Source: Pseudomonas spelaei
Lineage (GTDB): Bacteria > Pseudomonadota > Gammaproteobacteria > Pseudomonadales > Pseudomonadaceae
Length of the DNA stretch: 64,000 nucleotides
NCBI RefSeq assembly: GCF_009724245.1
Contig: NZ_WNNK01000026.1
Span: 17,444 to 81,443, forward strand
Direction of reading: 5' to 3'
Below are positions 24,228-57,823 of this stretch, one piece after another. Each line of letters opens with the position of its first letter. Positions within the stretch are counted from its first letter, which is position 1. The position numbers and the translations under genes were made by a program. The notes below the pieces were generated by a model. It saw only the letters and a list, made by a program, of their open reading frames with translations, was not told the DNA's origin and ran no database searches.

Positions 24228-25034
24228 TTAGGCGCCGACCATCCATTTGGCCAGGCCATGACGGCCACTGACCCCCAGTTTGGCGGCGGCGCGTTTGAGA
24301 TAAGTTTCGATGGAGCTGTTTTTTACGCTGAGCTTCTCGGCCATCTGCGGTACGGTGCCGCCGGTCAACAGCCCCAGGCAGACTTCTTGTTCCCGCGCCG
24401 ACAGGGTGATGTCAGTGAGGGACAGGCGCTTGTAGAACTCACGCTGTAATTGCGACTGTTCCAGCAAGGTTTGCGACTCCAGCGCCGCATTTACCGACTC
24501 GGCCCGCAGGGCTTGCCGGCTGGTCTGGGCGTGCCGCTCGATCAGTGGCAGCAGGGTGTCGGACAAGCACTTGAGAAAAGACAATTGCGTGAGGGAAAAC
24601 ACCGGTTGCGTATGAGGACGGTAAAGAGAAATCACGTAGCGACGATTGGCCCTGCGTGACACCAGATTGCACTGATGGGAGGTGCCTCGCACATGGGGGC
24701 TATTGGCTTTGGCATTCATCTGGATCAGCAGAGAATCATCCATGCCCAGCATTTCCTTGAGCAACGGATGATCGTTGCGATGGTGCAGGATGCGCGGTGC
24801 GGGTAAGTCTTCCTTCAAACCGGCGCTGCCCAGCAACGTGATGTCCAGTACGCTGGCCTGCTGCTCGTCCAGGGTCCACTCACTGAGGTCCACCAGGTGC
24901 GTCGGCACCAGTTTGTCCACCAGGTGCAGCATCCGCGTTGCAAAGTGCTCATTGCCCGTACTTGAAATCAACTCTCCCAATTCGAAATAGAAATGTGGGC
25001 TTTCCATCTGTCGAATACTGCTGGTCAGGCTCAT
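24228..25034 (-). CDS. LuxR-type regulator upstream of the lipopeptide NRPS genes
   Basis: 268 residues from the ATG at 25034, which has AAGGA nine bases upstream. The C-terminal 65 residues form a LuxR/NarL helix-turn-helix (LSAREQEVCLGLLTGGTVPQ...SSIETYLKRAAAKLGVSGRHGLAKW). The N-terminal region shows no recognisable acyl-homoserine-lactone-binding or receiver motif, as in the solo LuxR regulators (ViscAR, PsoR, SyrF/SalA types) that activate lipopeptide synthetases. It is divergent from NRPS A and is likely its activator. The ribosome site overlaps an RsmA/E-type motif, consistent with Gac/Rsm control. Confidence 0.88.
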   Translation of the reverse strand: MSLTSSIRQMESPHFYFELGELISSTGNEHFATRMLHLVDKLVPTHLVDLSEWTLDEQQASVLDITLLGSAGLKEDLPAPRILHHRNDHPLLKEMLGMDDSLLIQMNAKANSPHVRGTSHQCNLVSRRANRRYVISLYRPHTQPVFSLTQLSFLKCLSDTLLPLIERHAQTSRQALRAESVNAALESQTLLEQSQLQREFYKRLSLTDITLSAREQEVCLGLLTGGTVPQMAEKLSVKNSSIETYLKRAAAKLGVSGRHGLAKWMVGA

Positions 25035-25041
25035 ATACATC

Positions 25042-25049
25042 CATCCTTG
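25042..25049 (-). promoter_or_regulatory. RsmA/RsmE-type motif overlapping ribosome site of luxR1
   Basis: CAAGGATG on the minus strand fits the CANGGAYG core of Rsm/Csr binding sites and contains the Shine-Dalgarno AAGGA of the LuxR gene. It would allow translational repression relieved by Gac-controlled small RNAs. Confidence 0.5.
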
Positions 25050-25082
25050 ATGTCGAAAACCGTCAACGGTTGCCCGGTGCAT

Positions 25083-25536
25083 CAGCAGACCGTCCGTACT
25101 CCTTAAACGTAATGCGGCGCTCGAGATTTTATTTAGCCATATAGATTTGTCCTACGTATGTAGCGGAAACGGGGGACACAACCTGCCATAGAATCCATGA
25201 AATGAACTCGTTGTTTCTGACAGGAAGAGGTTTTTTGATCTGACGAATAGTGGTGATTAGGGTTTTTTAACTGATTGATAAGAAACATATTTTGTTGATG
25301 TCTCAAGCTAATTAGTTAGCTAGGCATCGGAAGAAAATGGTCAATCTCCTACATTCATTTAATCGTTTCAGCAGTGAACGTTTAGCCAACCCGCTTTTGA
25401 GGCACCGACATCGGTCCCCAGATGCCTCGGACTGTCCGGGTTTCGGGTGACAGACAGTCCCCGGGGGCAGTGCTTAAATCCGTTGATTTCGCCTGAACGG
25501 GCAGCTTTACGCGCCCTCTGAACACCCTCCCATGAG
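25083..25536. promoter_or_regulatory. Divergent promoter region luxR1 / NRPS A
   Basis: About 450 AT-rich bases without a gene. Visible structures are the palindrome AGCTAA-TTAG-TTAGCT (25306-25321), a GAGGCA...TGCCTC inverted repeat with a nested ACCGA/TCGGT pair (25399-25428), and a GGACTGTC...GACAGTCC inverted repeat (25429-25460), both of the latter in the probable NRPS A leader. The palindrome is a candidate LuxR-regulator or other operator; the two hairpins may be leader structures. Sigma-70 boxes could not be assigned with confidence. Confidence 0.45.
25306..25321. promoter_or_regulatory. 16-base palindrome, candidate operator for NRPS A
   Basis: AGCTAATTAGTTAGCT has perfect 6-base arms around TTAG. 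It is located about 230 bases upstream of the NRPS A start and 270 bases upstream of the divergent LuxR start. Binding protein unknown. Confidence 0.35.
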
Positions 25537-28500
25537 ATGGACCTTATGACGCTTTTTTCTACCACCGCCGTGGGCGACGTTGCCGTGAATGAGGTCCCTT
25601 GTGGCACGTTGCCGGAGTTCCCGCTCACCGCTGCCCAACGGGATATCTGGCTGGACCAACTGCGCCTCGGCGACTCGCCGCTGTACAACATTGGCGGTTA
25701 TGTCGACCTTGCGGGCCCTGTCATCCCCGAGCTGATCCAGCGAGCGGTGGAGCTGTTGGTGTTCAAGCACGATGCGTTGCGCACGGTGCTGCTGCTCGAT
25801 GGCGACGGCATGCCCCGGCAAACCTTCACCCTGACATTGGCGGTGCAAGTGCCGATGCACGACTTTTCCACGTTGCCAGATCCACAGGGTGCTACCCAGG
25901 CCCTGATGCAACAGCAGATGGCGCAGGCCTACTCCATGGCAAGCGGACCCTTGTTCCGCTTCTTCCTGGTTAAGCTTGATGACGATCATTACCGCCTCGG
26001 CACCCAGGCTCACCACCTGATTCTCGATGGCTGGGGTTTTGGCCAGATGCTGCAATCCCTGGCCGGGATCTATTGCGCGTTGGAGCAAGGGCGGCAGCCG
26101 GATCTGGTGGCGCCGTCCTATATCGACTTTATTGATAACGATGAACACTATCGTGAGTCGGCCCGTTACGCCCGCGACCGCAAGTACTGGCTGGATAAAT
26201 ACCAGACGCTGCCTGAACCACTGCTGGTACCTCGTTATCGCACACGGCGCGACAAGGAGCAGGCCCCCAGCAAAACCCTGGCGCAACCCTTTCCTGTTGC
26301 CCTGCTGGACCGCATGGAGCAGGTTGCGAACCGCTATCAGGCATCGGCGTTCCATGTCTTGCTGGCGGCGATGTACGTGTATTTCACCCGTACCGCGCAG
26401 CGCCAGGAATGGGTCGTCGGGCTGCCGATTCTGAACCGCTCCAATGCGCGTTTTCGCTCGACCCTGGGGCTGTTCGCCCAGGTCAGCGCCGTGCGCTTTG
26501 AGTTCAACGAGCAACTGCCGTTCAGCGCGCTGGTGCGTGGCGTGCGTGATCAACTCAAGCAGGATTTTCGCCACCAGCGTTTCCCGTTGAGCGAGATGAA
26601 TCGCGAGCTGGGCCTGTTGCAGGTGGATCGCGGCCAGTTGTTCGACCTGTCGGTGTCCTATGAGCAGGATGACCATGATTACCGCTACGGTCAGGCCATG
26701 GCCCACGCGATCAAGGTCTCCAACCATCATGAACAACTGCCGATGGCTATCCACCTGCGCAGCAATCGCTACAACCATACCGCTTGCCTGCACTGCGTCT
26801 ACAACCAGGCGTATTTCCAACACGACGAGGTGCAGGCCCTGGCGGAGCGCTTTACGTATCTGCTGGAGCAGGGGCTGGAAGACACGACCTTGCCGGTGGG
26901 TAAGTTCTCGCTGCTGACACCCCGGGAAGCCGAGCAGTTGCAGCACTGGAATGCGACGGCTCAGGCTTACCCGGCCGGGCACACCCTTCACCGGCGCATT
27001 GAAAACCAGGCCGCGCTGACACCGGATGCCGTGGCAGCGCTGTATCAGGGCCGGTCACTGACCTATGCCGAGTTGAATCGACAGGCCAACGGGTTGGCGC
27101 ATTACCTGTTGACGCTGGGGGTTCAACCCGACGACCGCGTAGCCATCGTCGCGCGGCGCGGGCTGGACACACTGGTGGGCTTGCTGGCGATCCTCAAGTC
27201 CGGCGCCTGTTACGTGCCGGTGGACCCGTCCCATCCGGCCGAACGCTTGAACTACCTGCTCAGTGACAGTGCACCGGTGGCGGTGCTCGCGCAGCAGGAT
27301 TTGCTGGCACGCTTGCCGGCCCTTGATGTGCCGGTGATCAATTTGGATCAACCTGTCTGGCAGCAGCATTCGACGGCCAACCCGCAAACGGCTGTGGCGC
27401 CGACGAACCTTGCCTACCTGATCTACACCTCGGGCTCCACCGGTCAGCCCAAAGGGGTCATGGTGGAGCATCACACCGTGGCCAACCTGGTGGACTGGCA
27501 TTGCCAGGCCTTCGATCTGCACCAAGGGGGCCACACCGCCAGCGTTGCCGGTTTCGGTTTTGACGCCATGGCCTGGGAGGTCTGGCCGGCCTTGTGCGTT
27601 GGCGCGACATTGCACCTGCCGCCAAGCCACGACGGCGCGGAAGACATTGATGCGCTGCTGGACTGGTGGCGCGCACAACCCCTGGACGTTTGCTTCCTGC
27701 CTACTCCAGTGGCCGAGTACGCTTTCAGCCAACACCTGGAGCACCCGACGCTGCGCACCTTGCTGATCGGCGGCGACCGCCTGCGCCAGTTCGCCCATGC
27801 CCAGCGCTTCGAGGTGATCAACAACTACGGGCCTACCGAAGCCACGGTCGTGGCCACTTCTGGCCGGGTCGAGGTGGGCCAGCCATTGCACATTGGCAAG
27901 CCGATCGCCAATGCCACGGTGTACGTGCTGGACGAGCAGCAGCGGCTGGCGCCCGTGGGTGTTGCCGGTGAGCTGTACCTCGGCGGTAAAGGCGTGGCGC
28001 GGGGCTATTTCAACCGCCCGGAAATGACCGCAGAACGCTTCCTCGACAACCCGTTCCACCCTGGTCGAATGTACCGCACCGGCGACCTGGTACGGTGGCT
28101 GGAGGACGGCAACCTCGACTACCTGGGGCGCAATGACGACCAGGTGAAAATTCGTGGCGTGCGCATCGAACTGGGGGAAATCGAGGCTGCCCTGGCCTGC
28201 CATCATGGGGTTGCTGAAGCCGTGGCCCAAGTCCGTGAGGGGCAATTGCTGGCCTGGTTCACGGCACTTGAGCCGGTGGCAATCGACGAGCTTCGTGCCC
28301 ATGTGCAATCCCGCGTGCTGGACGCCATGGTCCCTGTGGCCTATATGAAACTGGACGCGCTACCGCTGACCGCCAACGGCAAACTTGACCGCAAGGCCTT
28401 GCCCGCGCCAGGGCCAGAGGCCTTTATCACCCGTCGCTACGAAGCGCCTCAAGGGGCCGTGGAAACTGCGCTGGCGCAGATCTGGGCCGAGGTGTTGCAG

Positions 28501-31500
28501 GTGGAGCGGGTAGGGCGCCAGGACCATTTCTTCGAACTCGGCGGGCATTCCCTGCTAGCCGTCAACCTGGTGCAGCGCATGCGCCAGGCCGGGTTGCACG
28601 CCGATGTCCAGGTGTTGTTTGGCCAGCCCACACTGGCGGCGTTGGCCGCGGCGGTGGGTGTTGGCACGGAGCTTGAGGTCGCGACCAATCGCATTCCGGC
28701 TGATTGCACACGCATCACCCCGGACATGCTGGCGCTGGCCGAGCTGGATCAGGTGGCGATCGATCGCATTGTCGCCGCGATTCCCGGTGGCGCTGCCAAT
28801 GTGCAGGAGATCTACCCGCTGGCACCGTTGCAGGAAGGTCTGCTCTACCACCATGTGACCGACGAGCGTGATCCCTACCAGCAACATGCGATGTTCACCT
28901 TTGCCGGTCGCGCGCAACTGGACGCCTTTGCCGAGGCCTTGCAGCAGGTGATCGCCCGGCACGACATCCTGCGCACCAGCCTGGCCTGGGACGCCATCGA
29001 GCAACCGATGCAGGTGGTCTGGCGCGAGGCGCGGCTGACGCTGGAGCACATGGCGTTGCAGGGGGATGCTATCGTCGATCAGCTGCGCGAACGCTTCGAT
29101 CCACTCCAGCGACCGCTTGACCTGCGCCAGGCGCCGATGATGGCTCTGGCCTATGTCGAAGACCTGCAGAACAAGCGCTGGATCGGCATGTTGCGCTTCC
29201 ATCACCTGGTTAACGACGCAACGTCAACCGGCGTGCTGATGGAAGAAATCCAGGCACACCTGTTGGGTCAGCAACAGCAGTTGCCAGCGCCGATTGCCTA
29301 TCGCAACTTCGTCGCTCAAACCCGAGCACCGGATCGCCAGGCCCGGCATGAGGCGTTCTTTCGTGAGCGCCTGGGGGATATGGATGAGCCGACCCTGGCC
29401 TTCGGCTTGCAGGAGCGCCAGGCGGATCGTCGCGGGACGCAAGAAGTCGAGTGCACGCTGCCTGAGGCGCTCGGCCAACGTCTGCGGGTACAGGCACGTA
29501 CCCTGGGCGTCAGCGTGGCGAGCCTGTATCACCTGGCCTGGGCTCATGTGCTAGGCAAGGTCTCGGGACGCGACGACGTGGTGTTTGGCACTGTATTACT
29601 GGGCCGTTTGCAGGCGGGCGAGGGCGCGGACCGTGCCCTGGGCATGTTCATCAACACGTTGCCGCTGCGTCTGCGCCTGGCCGGGCAACCGGTGCGCGAG
29701 GCGGTGCTGGACACCCACGGGCAACTCAGCGCCCTGCTTGCCCATGAACAGGCTTCGCTGGCCTTGGCCCAGCGTTGCAGCAGCCTTCCTGCCTCGACCC
29801 CTTTGTTCAACAGCCTGCTGAATTATCGGCATGCCTTGGCCGATGATGATCACGGGCTGCTGCGTGGTGTGCCGGGGGTCGAGCTGCTGAGCAGTGAAGA
29901 CATCCTCAGTTATCCGTTCGTGTTTGAAGTAGAGGATCGGCCCAGCGGCTTTCGGCTCATGGCCAAGGCTCCGCGCAAGATTGGCGCGCGGCGCCTGCTG
30001 GATTACCTGGAAACGGTACTGGTGGGCCTGGTGCAGGCGCTTGAACAAGCACCGGACAGGCTACTTCGCACGGTTCAGATGCTTCCCGTGGCCGAGCTGA
30101 AACAGTTGTTGATCGACTGCAACGTGACCCAGACCGATGATCCTGTGGATCTGACCGTCCATGCACTTTTCGAAGCCCACGCCAGGCAGACTCCCCATGC
30201 GGTGGCGGTGCAGGCGGGTGAGCAGTCATTGACGTACCACCAACTTAACGAACGTGCCAACCAGTTGGCCCATCACCTGCTCGAACTGGGCGTGCAGCCG
30301 GATGCCCGGGTAGCACTCTGTGTTGAGCGCGGGCCAGACCTTATCGTGGGATTGTTGGCGATTCTCAAGGCCGGCGGTGCTTATGTACCGCTGGATCCGG
30401 GGTACCCGGCTGAGCGCATTGCCTACATGTTGCAAGACAGCGCACCGGTGGCAATGCTTGTGCAGGGGGCTACCCGTGGGTTATCGGGAGGCACCCTGGT
30501 GCCGGTGATCGACCTTGATCAGTCCACATGGCAGCAGCACCCGGTCACCAATCCCCAAGTCCCCCTCCTGAATGCCGCCCACCTGGCCTATGTGATGTAT
30601 ACCTCCGGCTCCACCGGCACGCCCAAAGGTGTGATGGTCGAGCATCGTGGGCTGAGTAACCTCGTGCAGTGGGGCGCTCGGTTGTGCCCAAATACCCGCA
30701 ATGGCGCCTCGTTGCAGCGGGCGCCTTTCAGCTTTGATGGCTCGGTCTGGGAGCTGTTCTGGCCGTTGGCCAATGGCATGCGCCTGGTGTTGGCACGTGT
30801 TGACGGGCACCGCGACCCGGCTTATCTGGCCCAGTTGATTCGTGAGCGGCAGATCAGCGTGGTCCAGTTCGTGCCGGCCATGCTGCAACAGTTCCTCGAG
30901 CTGGAAGCGTCCAGCCTCTGCACCAGCCTTACCGATGTGTTGTGCGGCGGCGGCGAACTCACCGAAGCCTTGGCCCGAGGTGTGCAGGCCCGGTTGCCCA
31001 AGGTTCGCCTGCACAACGTCTATGGTCCCACCGAAGCCACCGTCGACAGCAGTGCCTGGACCCTGGAACCGGGGGCGCCGGTGCCGTCGGTGCAACTGCC
31101 CATTGGCCGGGCCATCAGCAACACCCGGCTGTATGTGCTGGACGAACATGATCAGCCGGTGGCCACCGGCGTCAGTGGCCAGTTGCATATCGGCGGCGTG
31201 GGCGTTGCCCGGGGTTACCTGGGACTGGCGCAGATGACGGCCGAACGGTTTATCGACAGCCCGTTTGTGGCAGGTGATCGCCTGTACCGCACCGGGGATC
31301 GGGTGCGTTACCTGCCGGACGGCAACCTGGAGTTTCTCGGTCGCAACGACTTCCAGGTCAAGCTGCGGGGTGTGCGCCTGGAGCTGGGAGAAATCGAATC
31401 GCGACTCGTGGCGCATCCGGCGTTGCGTGAAGCCGCGGTACTGATTCGCGATGAGCGGTTGGTGGCCTACTTTACCGTTCGCGGTGAGGCACCGAGCCTT

Positions 31501-31944
31501 GAGCGTTTGCGTGCCCATGTACTGGAGCTGTTGCCGGAATACATGGTGCCGGCGGCCTTTGTGCAGCTTGAAGCGCTGCCCCTGAACCCGGCCGGAAAAC
31601 TCGACCGCAACGCTCTGCCTGAGCCGGGGTTGGAGGCGGTGGTGAGTCGTACCTATGAGGCGCCCCAAGGCGAAGTGGAAACGTTGATGGCAGGCATCTG
31701 GGCCGAGATGTTGAAGCTGGAAAGGGTGGGGCGCCATGACCACTTTTTTGAACTGGGCGGGCATTCATTGCTGGCGGTAGGCCTGGTAGCGCGCTTGCGC
31801 AAGGCGGGGCTGGAGGTGGATGCGCGGACCTTGTTCAGCCAGCCGACGCTGGCGGGGTTGGCGGGTAAGGTCGGGGCGCTGGTGCCGCGGGTGGAGGTGC
31901 CGCAGACGTTGATTCCGCAGCTGGATCGTCGACGTAGGCTTTGA
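25537..31944 (+). CDS. Lipopeptide NRPS A: two modules, lipo-initiating, Leu-Glx
   Basis: 2135 residues; ATG at 25537 or 25546. Domain order Cstart-A-T-C-A-T. The first condensation domain (about 28-470, HHLILDG near 159) precedes any A domain, so it acylates residue 1 with a fatty acid. A1 (about 480-985) has pocket residues D-A-W-F-L-G-N-V-V, the Pseudomonas Leu code. T1 carries GGHS (Ser about 1004). C2 (about 1050-1500) is of the dual condensation/epimerisation type (IYPLAPLQEGLLYHH; HHLVND near 1222). A2 (about 1540-2045) reads D-G-W-Q-L-G-V-V-D, closest to Glu/Gln pockets. T2 has FFELGGHS. No thioesterase and no C-terminal docking segment I recognise. Corresponds to ViscA/PsoA-type first synthetases. 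A hairpin follows the stop. Confidence 0.95.
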   Translation: MDLMTLFSTTAVGDVAVNEVPCGTLPEFPLTAAQRDIWLDQLRLGDSPLYNIGGYVDLAGPVIPELIQRAVELLVFKHDALRTVLLLDGDGMPRQTFTLTLAVQVPMHDFSTLPDPQGATQALMQQQMAQAYSMASGPLFRFFLVKLDDDHYRLGTQAHHLILDGWGFGQMLQSLAGIYCALEQGRQPDLVAPSYIDFIDNDEHYRESARYARDRKYWLDKYQTLPEPLLVPRYRTRRDKEQAPSKTLAQPFPVALLDRMEQVANRYQASAFHVLLAAMYVYFTRTAQRQEWVVGLPILNRSNARFRSTLGLFAQVSAVRFEFNEQLPFSALVRGVRDQLKQDFRHQRFPLSEMNRELGLLQVDRGQLFDLSVSYEQDDHDYRYGQAMAHAIKVSNHHEQLPMAIHLRSNRYNHTACLHCVYNQAYFQHDEVQALAERFTYLLEQGLEDTTLPVGKFSLLTPREAEQLQHWNATAQAYPAGHTLHRRIENQAALTPDAVAALYQGRSLTYAELNRQANGLAHYLLTLGVQPDDRVAIVARRGLDTLVGLLAILKSGACYVPVDPSHPAERLNYLLSDSAPVAVLAQQDLLARLPALDVPVINLDQPVWQQHSTANPQTAVAPTNLAYLIYTSGSTGQPKGVMVEHHTVANLVDWHCQAFDLHQGGHTASVAGFGFDAMAWEVWPALCVGATLHLPPSHDGAEDIDALLDWWRAQPLDVCFLPTPVAEYAFSQHLEHPTLRTLLIGGDRLRQFAHAQRFEVINNYGPTEATVVATSGRVEVGQPLHIGKPIANATVYVLDEQQRLAPVGVAGELYLGGKGVARGYFNRPEMTAERFLDNPFHPGRMYRTGDLVRWLEDGNLDYLGRNDDQVKIRGVRIELGEIEAALACHHGVAEAVAQVREGQLLAWFTALEPVAIDELRAHVQSRVLDAMVPVAYMKLDALPLTANGKLDRKALPAPGPEAFITRRYEAPQGAVETALAQIWAEVLQVERVGRQDHFFELGGHSLLAVNLVQRMRQAGLHADVQVLFGQPTLAALAAAVGVGTELEVATNRIPADCTRITPDMLALAELDQVAIDRIVAAIPGGAANVQEIYPLAPLQEGLLYHHVTDERDPYQQHAMFTFAGRAQLDAFAEALQQVIARHDILRTSLAWDAIEQPMQVVWREARLTLEHMALQGDAIVDQLRERFDPLQRPLDLRQAPMMALAYVEDLQNKRWIGMLRFHHLVNDATSTGVLMEEIQAHLLGQQQQLPAPIAYRNFVAQTRAPDRQARHEAFFRERLGDMDEPTLAFGLQERQADRRGTQEVECTLPEALGQRLRVQARTLGVSVASLYHLAWAHVLGKVSGRDDVVFGTVLLGRLQAGEGADRALGMFINTLPLRLRLAGQPVREAVLDTHGQLSALLAHEQASLALAQRCSSLPASTPLFNSLLNYRHALADDDHGLLRGVPGVELLSSEDILSYPFVFEVEDRPSGFRLMAKAPRKIGARRLLDYLETVLVGLVQALEQAPDRLLRTVQMLPVAELKQLLIDCNVTQTDDPVDLTVHALFEAHARQTPHAVAVQAGEQSLTYHQLNERANQLAHHLLELGVQPDARVALCVERGPDLIVGLLAILKAGGAYVPLDPGYPAERIAYMLQDSAPVAMLVQGATRGLSGGTLVPVIDLDQSTWQQHPVTNPQVPLLNAAHLAYVMYTSGSTGTPKGVMVEHRGLSNLVQWGARLCPNTRNGASLQRAPFSFDGSVWELFWPLANGMRLVLARVDGHRDPAYLAQLIRERQISVVQFVPAMLQQFLELEASSLCTSLTDVLCGGGELTEALARGVQARLPKVRLHNVYGPTEATVDSSAWTLEPGAPVPSVQLPIGRAISNTRLYVLDEHDQPVATGVSGQLHIGGVGVARGYLGLAQMTAERFIDSPFVAGDRLYRTGDRVRYLPDGNLEFLGRNDFQVKLRGVRLELGEIESRLVAHPALREAAVLIRDERLVAYFTVRGEAPSLERLRAHVLELLPEYMVPAAFVQLEALPLNPAGKLDRNALPEPGLEAVVSRTYEAPQGEVETLMAGIWAEMLKLERVGRHDHFFELGGHSLLAVGLVARLRKAGLEVDARTLFSQPTLAGLAGKVGALVPRVEVPQTLIPQLDRRRRL

Positions 31945-31945
31945 A

Positions 31946-31969
31946 GGGGGCTGGCTTGAGAGCCACCCC
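31946..31969 (+). terminator. Hairpin directly after NRPS A stop
   Basis: GGGG-C-TGGCT / AGCCA-CCCC stem with TGAG loop begins one base after the stop codon. It lacks a U-run, so termination strength is uncertain; it could separate NRPS A transcription from the downstream genes. Confidence 0.45.
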
Positions 31970-32026
31970 TGCACCCCACAACAAAGTAGTACGCCTTTCC
32001 CGCCCCGGCAGTTAGCATTGCGCTCC

Positions 32027-32052
32027 ATCCGCCCGACATCCAGCGGGCGGAT
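32027..32052. promoter_or_regulatory. Inverted repeat upstream of the GlxA-type regulator
   Basis: ATCCGCCCG / CGGGCGGAT, perfect 9-base arms around an 8-base loop, ends 27 bases before the regulator ATG. It could be an operator (for example autoregulation) or a transcript hairpin. Confidence 0.4.
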
Positions 32053-32079
32053 CACCGCCAACCAGCCGGTCAAACAATA

Positions 32080-33090
32080 ATGGAACGACGCCAATTCAGC
32101 GGGGGTATGCAGGGGAAAAACCTGCGCTACCTGAACGAAGCCCCTGGCCAGACACCACAAAAGATCCGAACAGGCTTCCTGCTGCTCGAACACTTCTCTC
32201 TGCCGGCATTTACCCAGGCCCTGGATACGCTCATCACGGCAAACCTGCTGCGTCCCGGGCTCTTTTCCACCAGCACCTTCGGCTTGAGCGAGGGCGAGAT
32301 TGTCAGCGACCTGGGTCTGGTCATTCGGCCAGAGGCGCGGCTCGAGGCCTCAGCGCTTTCCGAGCTGGACTTGTTGGTGATTTGTGGTGGCTACCGTACC
32401 GCGCTCACGGCCAGTGACGAGTTCCTGCACCTGCTGAAGGCCGCATCGCAGCAGGGTGTCAGCCTGGCCGGGCTGTGGAATGGCGCCTGGTTCCTGGGCA
32501 AGGCGGGTGTGCTGGACGGTTATCGTTGCGCCATTCACCCCGAGCATCGTCCTGCACTGGCAGAGATCGCCAAGGCGACGCAGGTCAGCAGTGAGCCCTA
32601 TGTGATTGACCGCGACCGACTCACCGCGTCCAGTCCCTCCGGCGCCTTCCACATGGCGCTGGACTGGATCAAAAGCGTGCACGGCAAGGCGCTGGTGGAA
32701 GGTATCGAAGACATTCTGGCGTTCGAAGAGTCGCGCTATCGGCGGGTCAAACCGGTGACTCACATCTCGGTGAGCGCGCCGCTGCGCGAGGTTGTGAAGC
32801 TGATGGAGGCCAACCTCGAAGATCCGTTGGCGCTGGACCAATTGGCGGTTTATGCCGGTCGTTCACGGCGCCAGCTGGAGCGCTTGTTCAGGGAGCAACT
32901 GGGCACCACCCCGCAGCGTTATTACCTGGAACTGCGCATCACCGAGGCGCGGCGTTTACTCCAGCACACTGAAATGTCCCAGGTCGAAGTGCTGGTGGCC
33001 TGTGGTTTCGTGTCGCCCAGTCATTTCAGCAAATGCTACAGCGCTTTTTTCGGCTACCGACCCTCCAGGGAAACGCGACGGGTCAAGTAA
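32080..33090 (+). CDS. GlxA-type AraC-family regulator between NRPS A and NRPS B
   Basis: 336 residues. The N-terminal part (about 25-200) is a DJ-1/PfpI (class I glutamine amidotransferase-like) sensor domain: FLLLEHFSLPAFTQALDTL, LDLLVICGGYRT, SLAGLWNGAWFLGKAGVLDGY. The expected catalytic Cys position after the strand reads LWNGAW, so it is probably non-catalytic, as in GlxA regulators. The C-terminal part (about 225-330) has two AraC helix-turn-helices (LDQLAVYAGRSRRQLERLFREQLG and VEVLVACGFVSPSHFSKCYSAFFG). GlxA relatives regulate quaternary-amine and amino-acid catabolism. Its position splits the synthetase genes, which is unusual for this locus type; it may regulate NRPS B/C or be an unrelated insertion. 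Confidence 0.88.
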   Translation: MERRQFSGGMQGKNLRYLNEAPGQTPQKIRTGFLLLEHFSLPAFTQALDTLITANLLRPGLFSTSTFGLSEGEIVSDLGLVIRPEARLEASALSELDLLVICGGYRTALTASDEFLHLLKAASQQGVSLAGLWNGAWFLGKAGVLDGYRCAIHPEHRPALAEIAKATQVSSEPYVIDRDRLTASSPSGAFHMALDWIKSVHGKALVEGIEDILAFEESRYRRVKPVTHISVSAPLREVVKLMEANLEDPLALDQLAVYAGRSRRQLERLFREQLGTTPQRYYLELRITEARRLLQHTEMSQVEVLVACGFVSPSHFSKCYSAFFGYRPSRETRRVK

Positions 33091-33200
33091 TCCGCTCTAC
33101 GGTGCACGCGCAAGGTGTGTACCGCGCCCTCTTGTCCCTGCTTCCCATGTCACCCCCACCGAGCTGAATGCTCTAGTTTTCCAACCCTGCGGGGAGCCCC

Positions 33201-33229
33201 TGCGGCTGAACGCCGCACGCTATTTTTTT
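33201..33229 (+). terminator. Rho-independent terminator after the GlxA-type regulator
   Basis: Stem TGCGGC / GCCGCA with loop TGAAC, then CGCTA and a run of seven T (33223-33229). NRPS B therefore probably uses its own promoter in the remaining 105 bases or within the terminator region. Confidence 0.6.
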
Positions 33230-33334
33230 GCGCAGTCCCTCGCGGCAAACCCGCTCGTCTTCGGGCACTTATGTGGCAGCTGAAAACGGACTTTCTCCCC
33301 AACTGTATCCGACTCAAAAAAGCAGGTTACTCCC

Positions 33335-57744
<24,410 letters not shown>

Positions 57745-57773
57745 AGCTGCATCGATCTGAAGATTTAAGTGAG

Positions 57774-57795
57774 GCCCGACCACACCCGGTCGGGC
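57774..57795 (+). terminator. Hairpin between NRPS C and macA
   Basis: Perfect 8-base stem GCCCGACC / GGTCGGGC with a 6-base loop, 29 bases after the NRPS C stop. There is no strong U-run, so it may reduce rather than stop read-through into the export genes. Confidence 0.6.
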
Positions 57796-57823
57796 TTGCC
57801 CTCAACACCTTTTGTGGTCATTT

